Assembly: GCF_017592335.1 (NCBI RefSeq)
Contig: NZ_JACNMP010000013.1
Coordinates: 28,421 to 92,420, forward strand
Source: Pseudaestuariivita rosea
GTDB lineage: Bacteria; Pseudomonadota; Alphaproteobacteria; Rhodobacterales; Rhodobacteraceae
DNA: 64,000 nucleotides
Direction of reading: 5' to 3'
Part shown: in pieces, positions 28,354 through 37,956 of the stretch
Layout of the letters: the number at the start of each line of letters is the position of its first letter
How positions within the stretch are numbered: the stretch's first letter is position 1
The notes under the pieces: generated by a model
What the model saw: the letters and a program-made list of their open reading frames with translations, nothing else
Database searches by the model: none
Told to the model about the DNA's origin: nothing
Program-made: the position numbers and the translations under genes

Positions 28354-29970
28354 ATGACGAAAGAACGGCTCTATCTCTACGACACCACGTTGCGCGATGG
28401 GCAGCAGACGCAGGGGGTGCAGTTTTCAACGGCCGAGAAGGCTCAGATCGCGCAGGTGCTGGATCAGCTTGGCATCGACTATATCGAAGGCGGTTGGCCC
28501 GGGGCGAACCCGACGGACAGCGAATTTTTCGCCAGCCCACCAAAGACGAACGCCCGAATGACCGCCTTTGGTATGACCAAACGGGCAGGGCGGTCGGCTG
28601 AGAATGACGATGTTCTGGCCGCAGTTATGAACGCGGGCACCGACAGCATCTGTCTGGTCGGTAAGACCCATGATTTTCACGTCACAGACGCCCTTGGAAT
28701 CACGCTCGACGAAAATATCGACAATATTCAGGCCTCGATCCACCATATCCGCAGTCAGGGCCGCGAGGCGATCTTTGATGCCGAGCATTTTTTCGACGGC
28801 TACAAGTCCAATCCGCAATACGCTTTGGAATGTGTGAATGCGGCCCACATCGCTGGCGCTAGATGGGTTGTCTTGTGCGACACAAATGGCGGCACATTAC
28901 CCCATGAAATCAAACAGATAACCCGCGAAGTTATTGCAGATGGCATCCTTGGTGCCGACCTTGGAATTCATACCCACAACGACACAGAAAATGCTGTTGC
29001 CAATACTCTGGCCGCCGTTGATGCGGGTGTGCGGCACATCCAGGGCACGTTGAACGGGCTTGGTGAACGCTGCGGCAATGCCAATCTGACGACGCTTATC
29101 CCTTTGTTATTGCTGAAAGAACCCTATGCCAGCCAGTTTGAGACCGGCGTGACTTTGGACGCGTTGCAGGGCCTGACGCGTGCCTCGCGTCTGCTGGACG
29201 ATATCCTGAACCGCGTGCCGCAAAAGCAATCGGCTTTTGTTGGTGCCAGCGCTTTTGCCCATAAGGCCGGTCTGCACGCCAGTGCGATTGTGAAAGACCC
29301 GGCAACATACGAACATGTCGACCCTGCATTGGTGGGAAATTCCCGCATTATCCCGATGTCAAATCAGGCGGGGCAATCGAACCTGCGCCAGCGTCTGGCC
29401 GAGGCAGGTTTGGAGGTCGCCAAAGATCATCCCGCTTTGCCGCGCATTCTAGAGCGGATCAAGGAACGAGAGGCCTTGGGTTACAGCTATGATACCGCGC
29501 AGGCGTCCTTTGAGTTGATCGCGCGTGAAGAACTGGAATTGTTGCCGCAATTCTTCGAGGTCAAGCGCTATAAGGTGACGGTCGAGCGGCGGAAAAACAA
29601 ATACGACCAGATGGTGTCACTTTCTGAGGCGGTTGTTGTCGTAAAGATTGGCGACGAAAAGATGCTGTCAGTCAGTGAGAGCATGGATGAGATCGGCAGT
29701 GATCGGGGACCCGTCAACGCGCTGGCCAAGGCGCTTGCCAAGGATCTGGGGCCTTACCAGGATGTTATCGATGACATGCGGCTGGTGGACTTTAAAGTGC
29801 GGATCACCGATGGCGGGACCGAAGCGGTGACGCGGGTGATCATTGATAGCGAAGACAGTGCCGGGCGGCGATGGTCGACGGTGGGTGTGTCGCCGAACAT
29901 CGTTGATGCGTCTTTTGAGGCTTTGTTGGATGCGATCAACTGGAAGCTGGTACGCGATAGCGCCGGTTGA
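28354..29970 (+). CDS. cimA: (R)-citramalate synthase
   Basis: A 538-residue Claisen-condensing enzyme of the 2-isopropylmalate/homocitrate synthase family, making citramalate from pyruvate and acetyl-CoA for isoleucine synthesis. YDTTLRDGQQTQG near the start, HTHNDTENAVANTLAAVDAG in the middle (metal histidines) and GTLNGLGERCGNANL are clear; the C-terminal 120 residues fit the LeuA dimer regulatory domain. The ATG at 28354 follows GGGGGA; an upstream GTG at 28324 is less likely. Confidence 0.9.
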   Translation: MTKERLYLYDTTLRDGQQTQGVQFSTAEKAQIAQVLDQLGIDYIEGGWPGANPTDSEFFASPPKTNARMTAFGMTKRAGRSAENDDVLAAVMNAGTDSICLVGKTHDFHVTDALGITLDENIDNIQASIHHIRSQGREAIFDAEHFFDGYKSNPQYALECVNAAHIAGARWVVLCDTNGGTLPHEIKQITREVIADGILGADLGIHTHNDTENAVANTLAAVDAGVRHIQGTLNGLGERCGNANLTTLIPLLLLKEPYASQFETGVTLDALQGLTRASRLLDDILNRVPQKQSAFVGASAFAHKAGLHASAIVKDPATYEHVDPALVGNSRIIPMSNQAGQSNLRQRLAEAGLEVAKDHPALPRILERIKEREALGYSYDTAQASFELIAREELELLPQFFEVKRYKVTVERRKNKYDQMVSLSEAVVVVKIGDEKMLSVSESMDEIGSDRGPVNALAKALAKDLGPYQDVIDDMRLVDFKVRITDGGTEAVTRVIIDSEDSAGRRWSTVGVSPNIVDASFEALLDAINWKLVRDSAG

Positions 29971-29984
29971 GACAATCGGATTTT

Positions 29985-30005
29985 GAGTATTTGGGGAACA
30001 ATAAA
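29985..30005 (+). repeat. Third copy of GAGTATTT-N3-GAACAATAAA
   Basis: Exact match to the pair at 5858-5878 and 5933-5953. It ends 8 bp before the start codon at 30014, so it spans the expected 5' leader of the next gene. Confidence 0.65.
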
Positions 30006-30013
30006 GGTGACGC

Positions 30014-30778
30014 ATGAGCTTTGAAGCCTGCGCTGCGCTGGTCGAGCGGGCGGACCCGGATCGGTTTCTGGCAACAATGGCTGCTCCGGTTTCAGCGCGG
30101 CGGGTCTTGTTCCCGTTATATGCGTTTAATGTCGAGGTGTCGCGCGCGCCTTGGGTGACGGCTGAACCGATGATCGCCGAGATGCGCTTGCAGTGGTGGC
30201 GCGACGCACTGGAAGAAATCGGGCAGGGGGGTGCCATCCGGCGGCACGAGGTCGTCGATGCGCTGGCACCTGCACTGGACGCCCAAGCTGTTGGATTGCT
30301 GGACGAACTGATCATGGGCCGTCGGTGGGACATCTATAAAGATGCCTTTGAAGACAAGAAGCATTTTGACGATTACATCCATGCCACCTCGGGTCATTTG
30401 ATGTGGGTGGCCGCACGGGCTTTGGGGCAGGGGGATGAAACCGTCGTGCGCGATTATGCCTATGCCGCCGGGCTGGCGAACTGGTTTGTCGCGATACCGC
30501 AGCTTGAGAAATTGGGCCGTATGCCGCTGGTCGATGGACGGCCTGAAGCGGTGAAGGCGCTTGCCGTGAAGGGGCTGCAGAAGCTTAAGACCGCTCGGCA
30601 AAATCGGTCTCTTGTCGGAAAATCTGCGCGGCCTTCGCTTTATGCCGGATGGAAATCTGATTTTATCTTGTCAAAGGTTGCACGGGATCCCGGCGTTGTT
30701 GGCAGGGGGGAACTGCAGTCCAGTGATTTTTCTGCCCGTCTGCGGTTGCTGATGACGGTTTTGACGGGGCGTTGGTGA
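30014..30778 (+). CDS. Squalene/phytoene synthase family protein (NDUFAF6-like)
   Basis: A 254-residue all-helical isoprenoid-synthase-fold protein (YAFNVEVSRAPWVTAEPMIAEMRLQWWRDALEEI). The two aspartate-rich motifs of true phytoene synthases are not conserved, so it is more like the alphaproteobacterial relatives of NDUFAF6, an assembly factor of respiratory complex I. Role in complex I assembly or lipid metabolism is inferred from family only. Stands alone between cimA and a minus-strand gene. Confidence 0.75.
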   Translation: MSFEACAALVERADPDRFLATMAAPVSARRVLFPLYAFNVEVSRAPWVTAEPMIAEMRLQWWRDALEEIGQGGAIRRHEVVDALAPALDAQAVGLLDELIMGRRWDIYKDAFEDKKHFDDYIHATSGHLMWVAARALGQGDETVVRDYAYAAGLANWFVAIPQLEKLGRMPLVDGRPEAVKALAVKGLQKLKTARQNRSLVGKSARPSLYAGWKSDFILSKVARDPGVVGRGELQSSDFSARLRLLMTVLTGRW

Positions 30779-30780
30779 GC

Positions 30781-31182
30781 TTAGGCAAAGGCCTTTTCGG
30801 CGCGGATTGCATTGATCAGATCGCGTGCTTGATCCCGATTGTAGTTGATGTTTGTCGATGACAGCACGCGTTTCATTTTACCGTTTTTCTTACGCACCAG
30901 AACGATTGTTTTGTCTTTGCCCTGGTCTTCGACCGTCAGATCGTCGATCGACCAGGATCTCATACGCATTCCGTAAAGATTGTAGAATTCAAGCTGCTTG
31001 TTTCCGTAGCGTACCAGAGGTTTGTTCAAAGAAAGTATGCCGACCAGCAAAGCGGCGGCTGATCCGAAAAACATGCCGAAGTTCATAAAGCCGGTCGATA
31101 GGGCAAAGAATGCGAAGATCAGAATGCCGCTGCCAATGACGATGCAGAGCCAGGCGATCCATCGTTTGCTATATATTTCCAT
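30781..31182 (-). CDS. Hypothetical two-helix membrane protein
   Basis: A 133-residue protein with two hydrophobic segments near the N terminus (about residues 10-32 and 35-50) followed by a soluble domain of beta-strand character (KQLEFYNLYGMRMRSWSIDDLTVEDQGKDKTIVLVRKKNGK), which could be a small PH-like domain. Not identified. Converges with the gene at 30014, with only 2 bp between the stops. Confidence 0.6.
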   Translation of the reverse strand: MEIYSKRWIAWLCIVIGSGILIFAFFALSTGFMNFGMFFGSAAALLVGILSLNKPLVRYGNKQLEFYNLYGMRMRSWSIDDLTVEDQGKDKTIVLVRKKNGKMKRVLSSTNINYNRDQARDLINAIRAEKAFA

Positions 31183-31203
31183 TCAACCCACCATGCTTTA
31201 TAA

Positions 31204-32433
31204 TCAGGTCACTTCCTTGGGGCGCATCACCAGCCAGATCAAGGCACCGCCCGCCAATACCAGAAACGGGATCATCGCAAGATTAACTGCTGTCCAGCCC
31301 TGCACAACATCGCCGCCTGAACAGTTCATCAAGCCACCGGATGATAACGATGCCAAGGTCACACATCCAAACACGATCATGTCATTCATACCCTGCACAC
31401 GACCGCGTTCTTCGGCGGTGTGTGCATCAGCCAGCATAGCCGTCGCGCCAATAAAGCCGAAATTCCAACCGATCCCCAAGAGAAACAGCGCAATGTAGAA
31501 GTTGCCCAGTTCCACACCCTGCAAGGCCACGGCGCCTGCGGCCGCCAAAATAATCAGCCCCGTCGCAATGATCTTTTCCACCCCAAAGCGTGCGATCAGG
31601 TGACCTGTGAAAAACGACGGGGCGAACATGGCCAGGACGTGTCCCATGACAACGTTCGACGCCGCAGATTCCGTGAAACCGCAGCCGACGACGGCCAACG
31701 GAGTCGACGTCATGACCAGATTCATCAGGGCAAAGGACACCATTGCGCAGATCACAGCGACAACAATCTTGGGATCCTGCAGCAGCATGCCAATACTGCG
31801 TCCGGCTCGTGTTGATGATGTGGGTTTTGGTGGCGTCGGGATATCAAGACCGAAGAAAATGACCAGGCCGACGGCATTGAAAAGGATGGCCACCAGGTAA
31901 ACGTTGAAATAGCGCATATGTGTTGCGTCGGCATTCCCTTCGGTCAGCAGGCTGACAATCTGCGGGCCAATGATTGCAGACACCAGCCCGCCCGCCATGA
32001 CATAGGATATTGCCTTGGGTCTAAAGCTTTCTGATGCGGTGTCAGCAGCGGCAAAGCGATAAAATCCCTGCGCGGACATATATATGCCGGTCATGTAACT
32101 GCCGATCAGGAAAATCCAGAAATTCTCCAGCACAATACCATAGGCCGAAACGGCGCTGCCGATCAGGCCACCGGCTGCGCCAATCAAGAAGCCTGTGCGT
32201 CTGCCGCGGACCTGCATCACCTGGCTGAGCCAGGGTGCTGTGGTCATTGACCCGAAAACGATCAGTGAAATCGGCAAGGTTGCCAAACATGGGTTTGGTG
32301 CCAGCAATTGACCAGCCAGGCCACCGATGACGAATATCATCGTGATCTGGCTGCCCAGAATGGCTTGGGCTGCAACCAGCGTTATGACATTCTGCCAGGC
32401 GCGGCGATCGGTGGATGATGGGGTCGTCGACAT
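31204..32433 (-). CDS. MFS transporter
   Basis: A 409-residue, about 12-helix major facilitator protein. MFS-type turns such as VRGRRTGFLIGAAGGLIG (between helices 2 and 3) and RFGVEKIIATG (between 8 and 9) are seen. Probably an efflux or nutrient carrier of the inner membrane; the substrate is unknown. Divergent from the glycosylase gene at 32586, with an 8-bp inverted repeat between them. Confidence 0.85.
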   Translation of the reverse strand: MSTTPSSTDRRAWQNVITLVAAQAILGSQITMIFVIGGLAGQLLAPNPCLATLPISLIVFGSMTTAPWLSQVMQVRGRRTGFLIGAAGGLIGSAVSAYGIVLENFWIFLIGSYMTGIYMSAQGFYRFAAADTASESFRPKAISYVMAGGLVSAIIGPQIVSLLTEGNADATHMRYFNVYLVAILFNAVGLVIFFGLDIPTPPKPTSSTRAGRSIGMLLQDPKIVVAVICAMVSFALMNLVMTSTPLAVVGCGFTESAASNVVMGHVLAMFAPSFFTGHLIARFGVEKIIATGLIILAAAGAVALQGVELGNFYIALFLLGIGWNFGFIGATAMLADAHTAEERGRVQGMNDMIVFGCVTLASLSSGGLMNCSGGDVVQGWTAVNLAMIPFLVLAGGALIWLVMRPKEVT

Positions 32434-32495
32434 GCCAAACCGGTATAAGGTTCATGATGTATTGACAAGATTGCGTCCCAGACCACGCGCGTTTT

Positions 32496-32521
32496 TGCGA
32501 TAATGTCGCATCGTTATCGCA
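32496..32521. promoter_or_regulatory. Inverted repeat between the MFS and glycosylase genes
   Basis: TGCGATAA (32496-32503) and TTATCGCA (32514-32521) are perfect inverted arms with a 10-nt spacer, in the divergent promoter region. A regulator site is plausible. Confidence 0.35.
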
Positions 32522-32585
32522 GCGAGACTTGTAACATGCCTTTGTTCTCCATAGTCATTCAACAAAGGTATTTTGTTGGAATTGC

Positions 32586-33215
32586 ATGGCACTGCACATC
32601 ATAGAAACAGAAGAAGACGTAGCGCTTGGGACTAAGTGGCTGGCGACAGCCGATGATCGTTTTGCGCACGCCCTGGAAAAAACCGGTCCCTTACCCCTAA
32701 GGCGGCGAAGCGATGGGTATCAGCAGTTGCTGAGCGCGATTGTCAGTCAGCAGGTCTCAGTCGCTGCGGCCACTGCGATCTGGTCCCGTCTCAAGGCCGC
32801 GCGGTTGACCGGTCCCCGCAAGGTCATGTGGGCGTCTGAGGATGATCTGCGGGCCTGTGGTTTAAGTCGGCAAAAAATCCGATATGCCAAAGCCTTGGCT
32901 GAAGCCGGCATTGATTTTAAGGAATTACGTCATCGGGAAACAGACGAGGTTGTGAAAACTCTGATAGAGGTCCCCGGGATCGGGCGCTGGACGGCCGAAA
33001 TCTATGCGATGTTTTCGCTTGGCCATGCTGACGTATTTGCCCCCGGTGATCTGGCACTGCAGGAATCTGCGCGTCTGCTTTTCGATCTGGACGAACGGCC
33101 AACGGAAAAAGAGCTGCGTCAGATGGCGCAGGATTGGTCACCCTGGAGATCGGTTGCAGCGCGCTTGCTCTGGTCGTACTACCGCGTGGCAAAGAATAGG
33201 GAAGGGATCAGATGA
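32586..33215 (+). CDS. DNA-3-methyladenine glycosylase II (AlkA-like)
   Basis: A 209-residue HhH-GPD superfamily base-excision glycosylase that removes alkylated purines. The helix-hairpin-helix VPGIGRWTAEIYAMF (about 123-137) is followed by HADVFAPGDLALQ with the catalytic aspartate. Lacks the N-terminal domain of E. coli AlkA, like other short bacterial versions. Overlaps the next gene by four bases (ATGA). Confidence 0.88.
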   Translation: MALHIIETEEDVALGTKWLATADDRFAHALEKTGPLPLRRRSDGYQQLLSAIVSQQVSVAAATAIWSRLKAARLTGPRKVMWASEDDLRACGLSRQKIRYAKALAEAGIDFKELRHRETDEVVKTLIEVPGIGRWTAEIYAMFSLGHADVFAPGDLALQESARLLFDLDERPTEKELRQMAQDWSPWRSVAARLLWSYYRVAKNREGIR

Positions 33216-33880
33216 CACGGGTTTTGCAATCGGGCCGTCGTGAGCCTTTGTCGGGACAGATCAGGTCTGTGGTTGTCTTTCTACACGGATACGGGGCGAA
33301 TGGTGCCGATCTTTTGGGTCTGGCCGATCCATTGGCCGAGCATATGCCTGATACGCTTTTTATTGCACCCGATGCGCCGGAAAGCTGTCTGGGGGCGCCA
33401 ATGGGGTATCAGTGGTTTCCCATTCCCTGGATCGACGGGTCGTCGCAAGAGGATTCCGAGGCCGGCATGGCCAACGCAATCGACGATCTGAACGCTTTCC
33501 TGGATGGTGTGATGGTGGATGAAGATATCCTGCCCGAACAACTGCTGTTGTTCGGCTTTTCCCAGGGCACAATGATGGCCCTGCATGTTGCGCCACGTCG
33601 TGATGACGCGATTGCGGGCCTGGTGGCGTTTTCGGGTCGCTTGCTGGATCCTGAAGCATTACCCGAAGAAACAACTGTGCGCATGCCGATCCTGCTGGTC
33701 CATGGCGACCAGGACGATGTTGTTCCGCCACAAAGCCTGCCTCAGGCCGCCCAAGCCCTGCAAAACGCCGATTTTTCAGATGTTTACGCCCATATCATGA
33801 AGGGAACTGGGCACGGAATAGCGCCCGATGGTTTGTCTGTCGCGCTGGCATTCATGCGCGACAGACTGGGATATCTTTAG
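33212..33880 (+). CDS. Phospholipase/carboxylesterase family alpha/beta hydrolase
   Basis: A 222-residue serine hydrolase. FLHGYGANGADL forms the oxyanion region, LLFGFSQGTMMALH (about 109-122) contains the nucleophile in GFSQG, and the acid and base lie in HGDQDDVVPPQ and GTGHGIAPDG. A small-ester or lysophospholipid hydrolase of the cytoplasm. Translationally coupled to the upstream glycosylase gene by ATGA. Confidence 0.88.
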   Translation: MTRVLQSGRREPLSGQIRSVVVFLHGYGANGADLLGLADPLAEHMPDTLFIAPDAPESCLGAPMGYQWFPIPWIDGSSQEDSEAGMANAIDDLNAFLDGVMVDEDILPEQLLLFGFSQGTMMALHVAPRRDDAIAGLVAFSGRLLDPEALPEETTVRMPILLVHGDQDDVVPPQSLPQAAQALQNADFSDVYAHIMKGTGHGIAPDGLSVALAFMRDRLGYL

Positions 33881-33889
33881 AAAACGCGG

Positions 33890-34660
33890 GTCAGCCAGCG
33901 GGATTGGCCAGTTTGATTTCACGCCGGCCGTCCTTGTTCAGACCGTTGGCATGTACCGCCCGCAAACACGTCCATCAGACCTGCCTGCCAGACTATGCGA
34001 TCCATACAGTGATCCACATATCGTGTGGGGCGGGCATCCTGACCCCCAGCCAAATCGACGAGATACTGGCCGACATGGTGCGCCGTCGCATCCTGCGCCG
34101 CTGGCCGCTACCGAAAGCCCACACGGACGGTCACACGCCTTGGACGTGCGGCCCGCGAGCATACGCCGGCCGACTTTGCCAAGTTCCTGATCGAAACCTG
34201 CCGATCGATCGACATGGCCAACCAGATCTGGTTGGCCAACTCGATTTGTTTGGGTCGTGATGCAGGTCGATCCCAGAACCTACACCAAAGCCGTGCTAGA
34301 AGCGTCCAGCGCACGCAACAGCGAACGGCTTGTGCTAATGGCCCTGCTGCACTGTCTTGAGTACGAGGCACTTACAAGCCCGCGCGTCCAAGGACCGGCT
34401 ATGAGCGGCATCGCAGGCCGATCATGGTCGCCATGGATGAGACAAACCTTTATTTCGGGCTGCATGACGTCAAGAAGGTGCCTGCGCTGGCCGACCTGTG
34501 TTCGCGCGGCAAGCATTCGGCGTAGAGCTGGTCGGATGTTCTCAGGGCGTGAGTGAGGTATCGACCCGCTTTCGGCGTAATCTGGGTGCGGCCTACGTGC
34601 TGCGGCAGATGGGCAAGGCCGATACGACGGCGGCGGCAGAATTGGTAAATATGTCAAATG
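33890..34660 (+). pseudogene. Degenerate gene remnants, not identified
   Basis: Short coding-like stretches appear in shifting frames: ILTPSQIDEILADMVRRRI (about 34030-34110), then REHTPADFAKFLIETCRSID (about 34155-34215, reminiscent of a DDE transposase core), then MVAMDETNLYFGLHDV (from 34424) and FRRNLGAAYVLRQMGKAD (about 34570). None forms a full gene. The most likely reading is one or two decayed, possibly IS-derived, genes. Confidence 0.35.
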
Positions 34661-34758
34661 ACGAAATCAAGGCATTGAAAAAATTCAATATTTTTGTTGA
34701 GCGAAACGGCGAAGTGAAAAAATGCGCACGCGCAAATTTTAATTTTCGCCGCCATTTC

Positions 34759-34796
34759 CTGCGCGGCAGGAAAATCGCCAAATTCCTGCCGCGCAG
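34759..34796. repeat. Perfect 14-bp stem hairpin
   Basis: CTGCGCGGCAGGAA (34759-34772) pairs perfectly with TTCCTGCCGCGCAG (34783-34796) over a 10-nt loop, in AT-rich surroundings, followed by CTTTT. Could end transcription from the left or be an old mobile-element end. Confidence 0.6.
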
Positions 34797-34875
34797 CTTT
34801 TGGGCCATTTTCGGCCCGGTTGACAAACCCCTTCCCGATCTGCCAGCGTATGGGCCTCACTCAAGAGGAGACCCC

Positions 34876-35016
34876 ATGTCAAAGGCCAAAGTCAGAAACG
34901 CAATGACAGTTATTGCCCTCTCAGCCGGGGGCATTTTGCTGGCCCGCGCACTTCCTGATATGTGCGCCTCTAAGTTGCTTGAAATCAAAAAGAACCCGCG
35001 TGTCCAACTGGCCTGA
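34876..35016 (+). CDS. Small hydrophobic protein, putative
   Basis: A 46-residue frame, MSKAKVRNAMTVIALSAGGI and on to KKNPRVQLA, with one hydrophobic segment (about 10-26). The ATG has a strong AGAGGAGA site 6 nt upstream, which is why I call it. No family known. It follows the perfect hairpin at 34759. Confidence 0.45.
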   Translation: MSKAKVRNAMTVIALSAGGILLARALPDMCASKLLEIKKNPRVQLA

Positions 35017-35573
35017 CCGCGCAGCTTCTGGCGCGCGACAGCAAGGGTTTGGCGGTGGGCGGCAAGGGCCACCTCAAGCGCCTTGATGGTGCGCTTGAGG
35101 TGCCAACGACCGTCCGCTAGGGTGACAGAAAGGCGTTTGGGCATATTTGGGGTTGAAATCCATATGTTGTGTCTGTATCGTATCCTTGCCATATGTCGGA
35201 GTTCTCTAATGTTGAGATCGCAGTGTTCGCAAAATCAACAACTTAGTATTTTTTGTTGATGAGATTCCGCGTAGAGGACGTTTTCCAGTTCTGCGTTCAA
35301 AAGCCGATCTTCAGAATGAGGCGATCGCCGTCTTACATGCGGGACGAAGCTAACCTTCGCTGCGTTCGCGCCAGCGACTGCTTTATGTGGGTTTGCCGGA
35401 AACCGGCGTTTTGGCCTGTGAGAGAAACGACTAAGTTTTGACCTTCTCTTTCTCAGCCGCGGAGCTGCTCTGAGCTCTCCAGATGGCGTTTCAGCTCAAC
35501 CTATCTGTGCTTTTTCAAGCCGCAAGATTGGGTCAGACCTATTTGTAAGATAGCTGCTGAGTTCAGGTTGCCG
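35017..35573. other. Intergenic stretch without a convincing gene
   Basis: Between 35017 and 35190 a minus-strand frame (MPKRLSVTLADGRWHLKRTI) looks protein-like but has no ribosome site and overlaps the small gene on the other strand. From 35190 to 35573 I see nothing. Confidence 0.4.
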
Positions 35574-36129
35574 TTAGCTCCCTACGATCATTGTACCTGT
35601 TGTCCCAGCGATTGCGCAGACCATTAGCCCTGGAATTAGTGCCGCAAGACCGTCGCGTGCGGTGAGGGCCATTGCTATCATTAGAACGACGGCTGCCAAA
35701 GTCATCCCCGCAAACGGGACAATTTCCAGAAACGACATTGTCAGGCCGAGGGCAACGCAGGTGCAAAGCAGTAAGGCGCGCGCCGGGCAGCGTGTGAGCC
35801 AAACCCAGAGGCGGCTGAAGACGGTTTCGATGACCCTTCCACCCCGTCGACGCGTCGCACCCGGTATTCAACCGCTGAATGTGAACCACCTGGCGACGGA
35901 CGCGTGCTGGTAACTATGTGGTCCGCCGCCCTAGCAAAAGCTGCATCGATAATGCTGCAATCGACAACCCGCAGGCCGTCGTCACGAAAGGGATGCCCCA
36001 AAAGGGGCTGACGGCGACACAGGCTGCCGCCATCAGAAGGGAGAGTGGCCCAAGCCGACTCAGCCGGTCGGATATCTCACCGACCGACATCTGCCTCTTC
36101 AGCTCTCGGCCACGGTTCAACCGTACCAT
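35574..36129 (-). pseudogene. exoD: exoD-family pseudogene (exopolysaccharide synthesis protein)
   Basis: Starts MVRLNRGRELKRQMSVGEISDRL with the hydrophobic segment and LLLGRRTT typical of ExoD; a TAG at 35914-35916 stands where the family has tryptophan, followed in frame by LPARVRRQVV. A frameshift near 35850 then moves to a frame reading VIETVFSRLWVWLTRCPARA through EIVPFAGMTLAAVVLMIAMA to MIVGS and TAA at 35574. So one nonsense and one frameshift break an otherwise complete gene. ExoD proteins are polytopic membrane proteins linked to exopolysaccharide and alkali tolerance. Confidence 0.75.
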
Positions 36130-36192
36130 TGCGCGCCAGTGCGTGGCTGCGCACAGGATCGGGCCCGGCGGATGGATGGTCCGCCCTTTTGG

Positions 36193-36528
36193 TTATTCGT
36201 AGCGGCGGTCCAAGGTGATCTCCGTTCCGTCGGCGCGCGTGAGCGTCCGGGCATAGATTTCACGGGGGCCAAGGTCGTCATCGACAAACCCGTTTACGGT
36301 GATCTTCTCGCCCACGTCCGCTGGCACCCAGTTGGGCCCCACGTATATGCGGATAGAGCCGGTTGCGTCGGCGAGACGGAATTCGTCCTCATCGGTAATA
36401 CGCTCGACCGTGCCTTGCACCGTCACCATGGTGCCGCGTTGCGCATCGGCGATGGCGGTGACCTGATTGGCCAGAGCCGGGGTGGTTGCAAGGGCTGCAA
36501 GCAGTGCGGTTCTTGCGAAGAGCTTCAT
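36193..36528 (-). CDS. YgiW-like periplasmic OB-fold protein
   Basis: A 111-residue protein with a signal peptide (MKLFARTALLAALATTPALA) and a single small beta-barrel domain (GTMVTVQGTVERITDEDEFRLADATGSI), matching the bacterial OB-fold family of YgiW/YdeI stress proteins. It is the last gene of a minus-strand cluster with a response regulator and a broken sensor kinase, the same combination as ygiW-qseBC in other Proteobacteria. Confidence 0.75.
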   Translation of the reverse strand: MKLFARTALLAALATTPALANQVTAIADAQRGTMVTVQGTVERITDEDEFRLADATGSIRIYVGPNWVPADVGEKITVNGFVDDDLGPREIYARTLTRADGTEITLDRRYE

Positions 36529-36579
36529 TCTTTTTCTCCTGAATTCCAGATGGTGTGTTCGGTCGGCGTCGCGTTGTGA

Positions 36580-36717
36580 CTAATCGAGGGCGACAATCAA
36601 CAGGACCACGATGGCAATGCCTGCGATGGCCAGCCAAGCCTTTGGCATGCGGATTTCAACCTCTCCTGAGAGCCACGCACCAGCTTTACGCAGGTCGACT
36701 TTGTAAGAATCATTCAT
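36580..36717 (-). CDS. Small single-pass membrane protein
   Basis: A 45-residue frame: MNDSYKVDLRKAGAWLSGEV, then a hydrophobic helix (AWLAIAGIAIVVLLIVAL) near the C terminus. AGGAG lies 7 nt before the ATG. It sits between the kinase pseudogene and the ygiW-like gene on the same strand. Function unknown; could modulate the two-component system. Confidence 0.6.
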   Translation of the reverse strand: MNDSYKVDLRKAGAWLSGEVEIRMPKAWLAIAGIAIVVLLIVALD

Positions 36718-36800
36718 TGTATTTCTCCTGTTTCAATGGGTCTTAGTGACCCGCTGAGAGAAGATATGGATGGTCCGTCTGACGGCAATCTGACGGGCTG

Positions 36801-37956
36801 TCAGATGTTCAATTCTTGAAAGGTCAAAATGAACGCGCATCCGCCATCTACCAGGGTCTGCACCTTGATCTTGCCACCCTGCGCCCGCTGGAGGCGATCC
36901 ACGATTGCCAGACCGAGACCCGCCCCGCCAGGCGCCGCATCCGGCCCGCGCCAGAACGGTTTGAACAGCTCGGTCGTGGACGCCCTAGAGACGCCCGGAC
37001 CGTGATCGCGCACGACAATAACGGGAGCCGGCCCGACCGTGATCTCAACCGGTCCCGGACCGCCATGCAGAATGGCGTTCTCGACAAGGTTTGACAGCGC
37101 GACCTCGACGCTTTCTGCGTCTGCATTGGCTAGAGCCTGGCTTTCGGGCAATGACAACGCAAGATCAACGCCCCTAGCGTGGGCAAACGGCGCAAGACCC
37201 GCGACAACCGTTTCGGCCACTTCGGATAGGTCAATCGCTGCGTCCTGCGGTACGTCCACGGCCTCCGTGCGCGACGCGGCCAGAACCTGCTGGACCGTGC
37301 GTGACAAGGTGAGGAGGTCTGAGCGAAGGCGGTCTGTTGTCTCGCCCGGTGGCAACGCGTCCAGTCGGGCCACAAGAACTGCAACAGGGGTGCGCAAGGC
37401 GTGGGCGGCCTCAGCCGCATTGCGCTTTTCACTGGCGAGGGCCTGGTCCAGCCGGTTGAGCGCCCTCTGGGTCGCATCCACCAGATCGGCGACCTCGGCA
37501 GGGGCATTTTCGATGGTGGGCGGCGGCACGTCTGTACCGGGCTTTATGGAGCGGGCCCACCTTGCGGCCGCGGCCACCGGCACCAGACCGCGCCGCAGAA
37601 AGACCGCGCTGGCGATGATCAGAACCAGCGCCATGGACATCACGGGCAAAGGGCGGGATCAGGTCGGCATTCGTCGTCTCCAAAACCGCGCCGCCGCGAT
37701 CCACCACTGCAAACGCATAGGCGGCGGGGTGGTCCGCATAAAGAGATCGCAGGTCTGCATCTGGCGGGACGGACGTGCCGTCCATAGATACCTGCAACCG
37801 TTCGATCTCGTGGATAAGGGCCTCATTTTCCAATTCCCGCTGGTCGGAGCCGTAGTAGAGTCCGACAATCGCGATATTCAGAACGACAACAGCCGCGGCG
37901 ATCATCGTCAGCCGCCGGGTCAGGCGTTGCGCGAGGGAGGGCGCGTCCTTGTTCAT
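36801..37956 (-). pseudogene. QseC-type sensor histidine kinase, broken by deletion and frameshift
   Basis: The frame from 37956 (MNKDAPSLAQRLTRRLTMIA) gives the first membrane helix and part of a periplasmic sensor to NADLIPP, then leaves frame near 37655. The second frame holds the next helix (PVMSMALVLIIASAVFL), HAMP-like linker, the H-box (EAAHALRTPVAVL), N-box (NLVENAILHGG) and G-boxes (VRDHGPGVS, GAGLGLAIVDR). The sensor domain is shorter than normal, so a deletion accompanies the frameshift. The start overlaps the response regulator stop (ATGA). Confidence 0.75.

Noticed and set aside
34857..35192. 111-codon minus-strand frame
   Set aside because: The middle part looks protein-like, but there is no ribosome site and it overlaps the small plus-strand gene that has a strong one.
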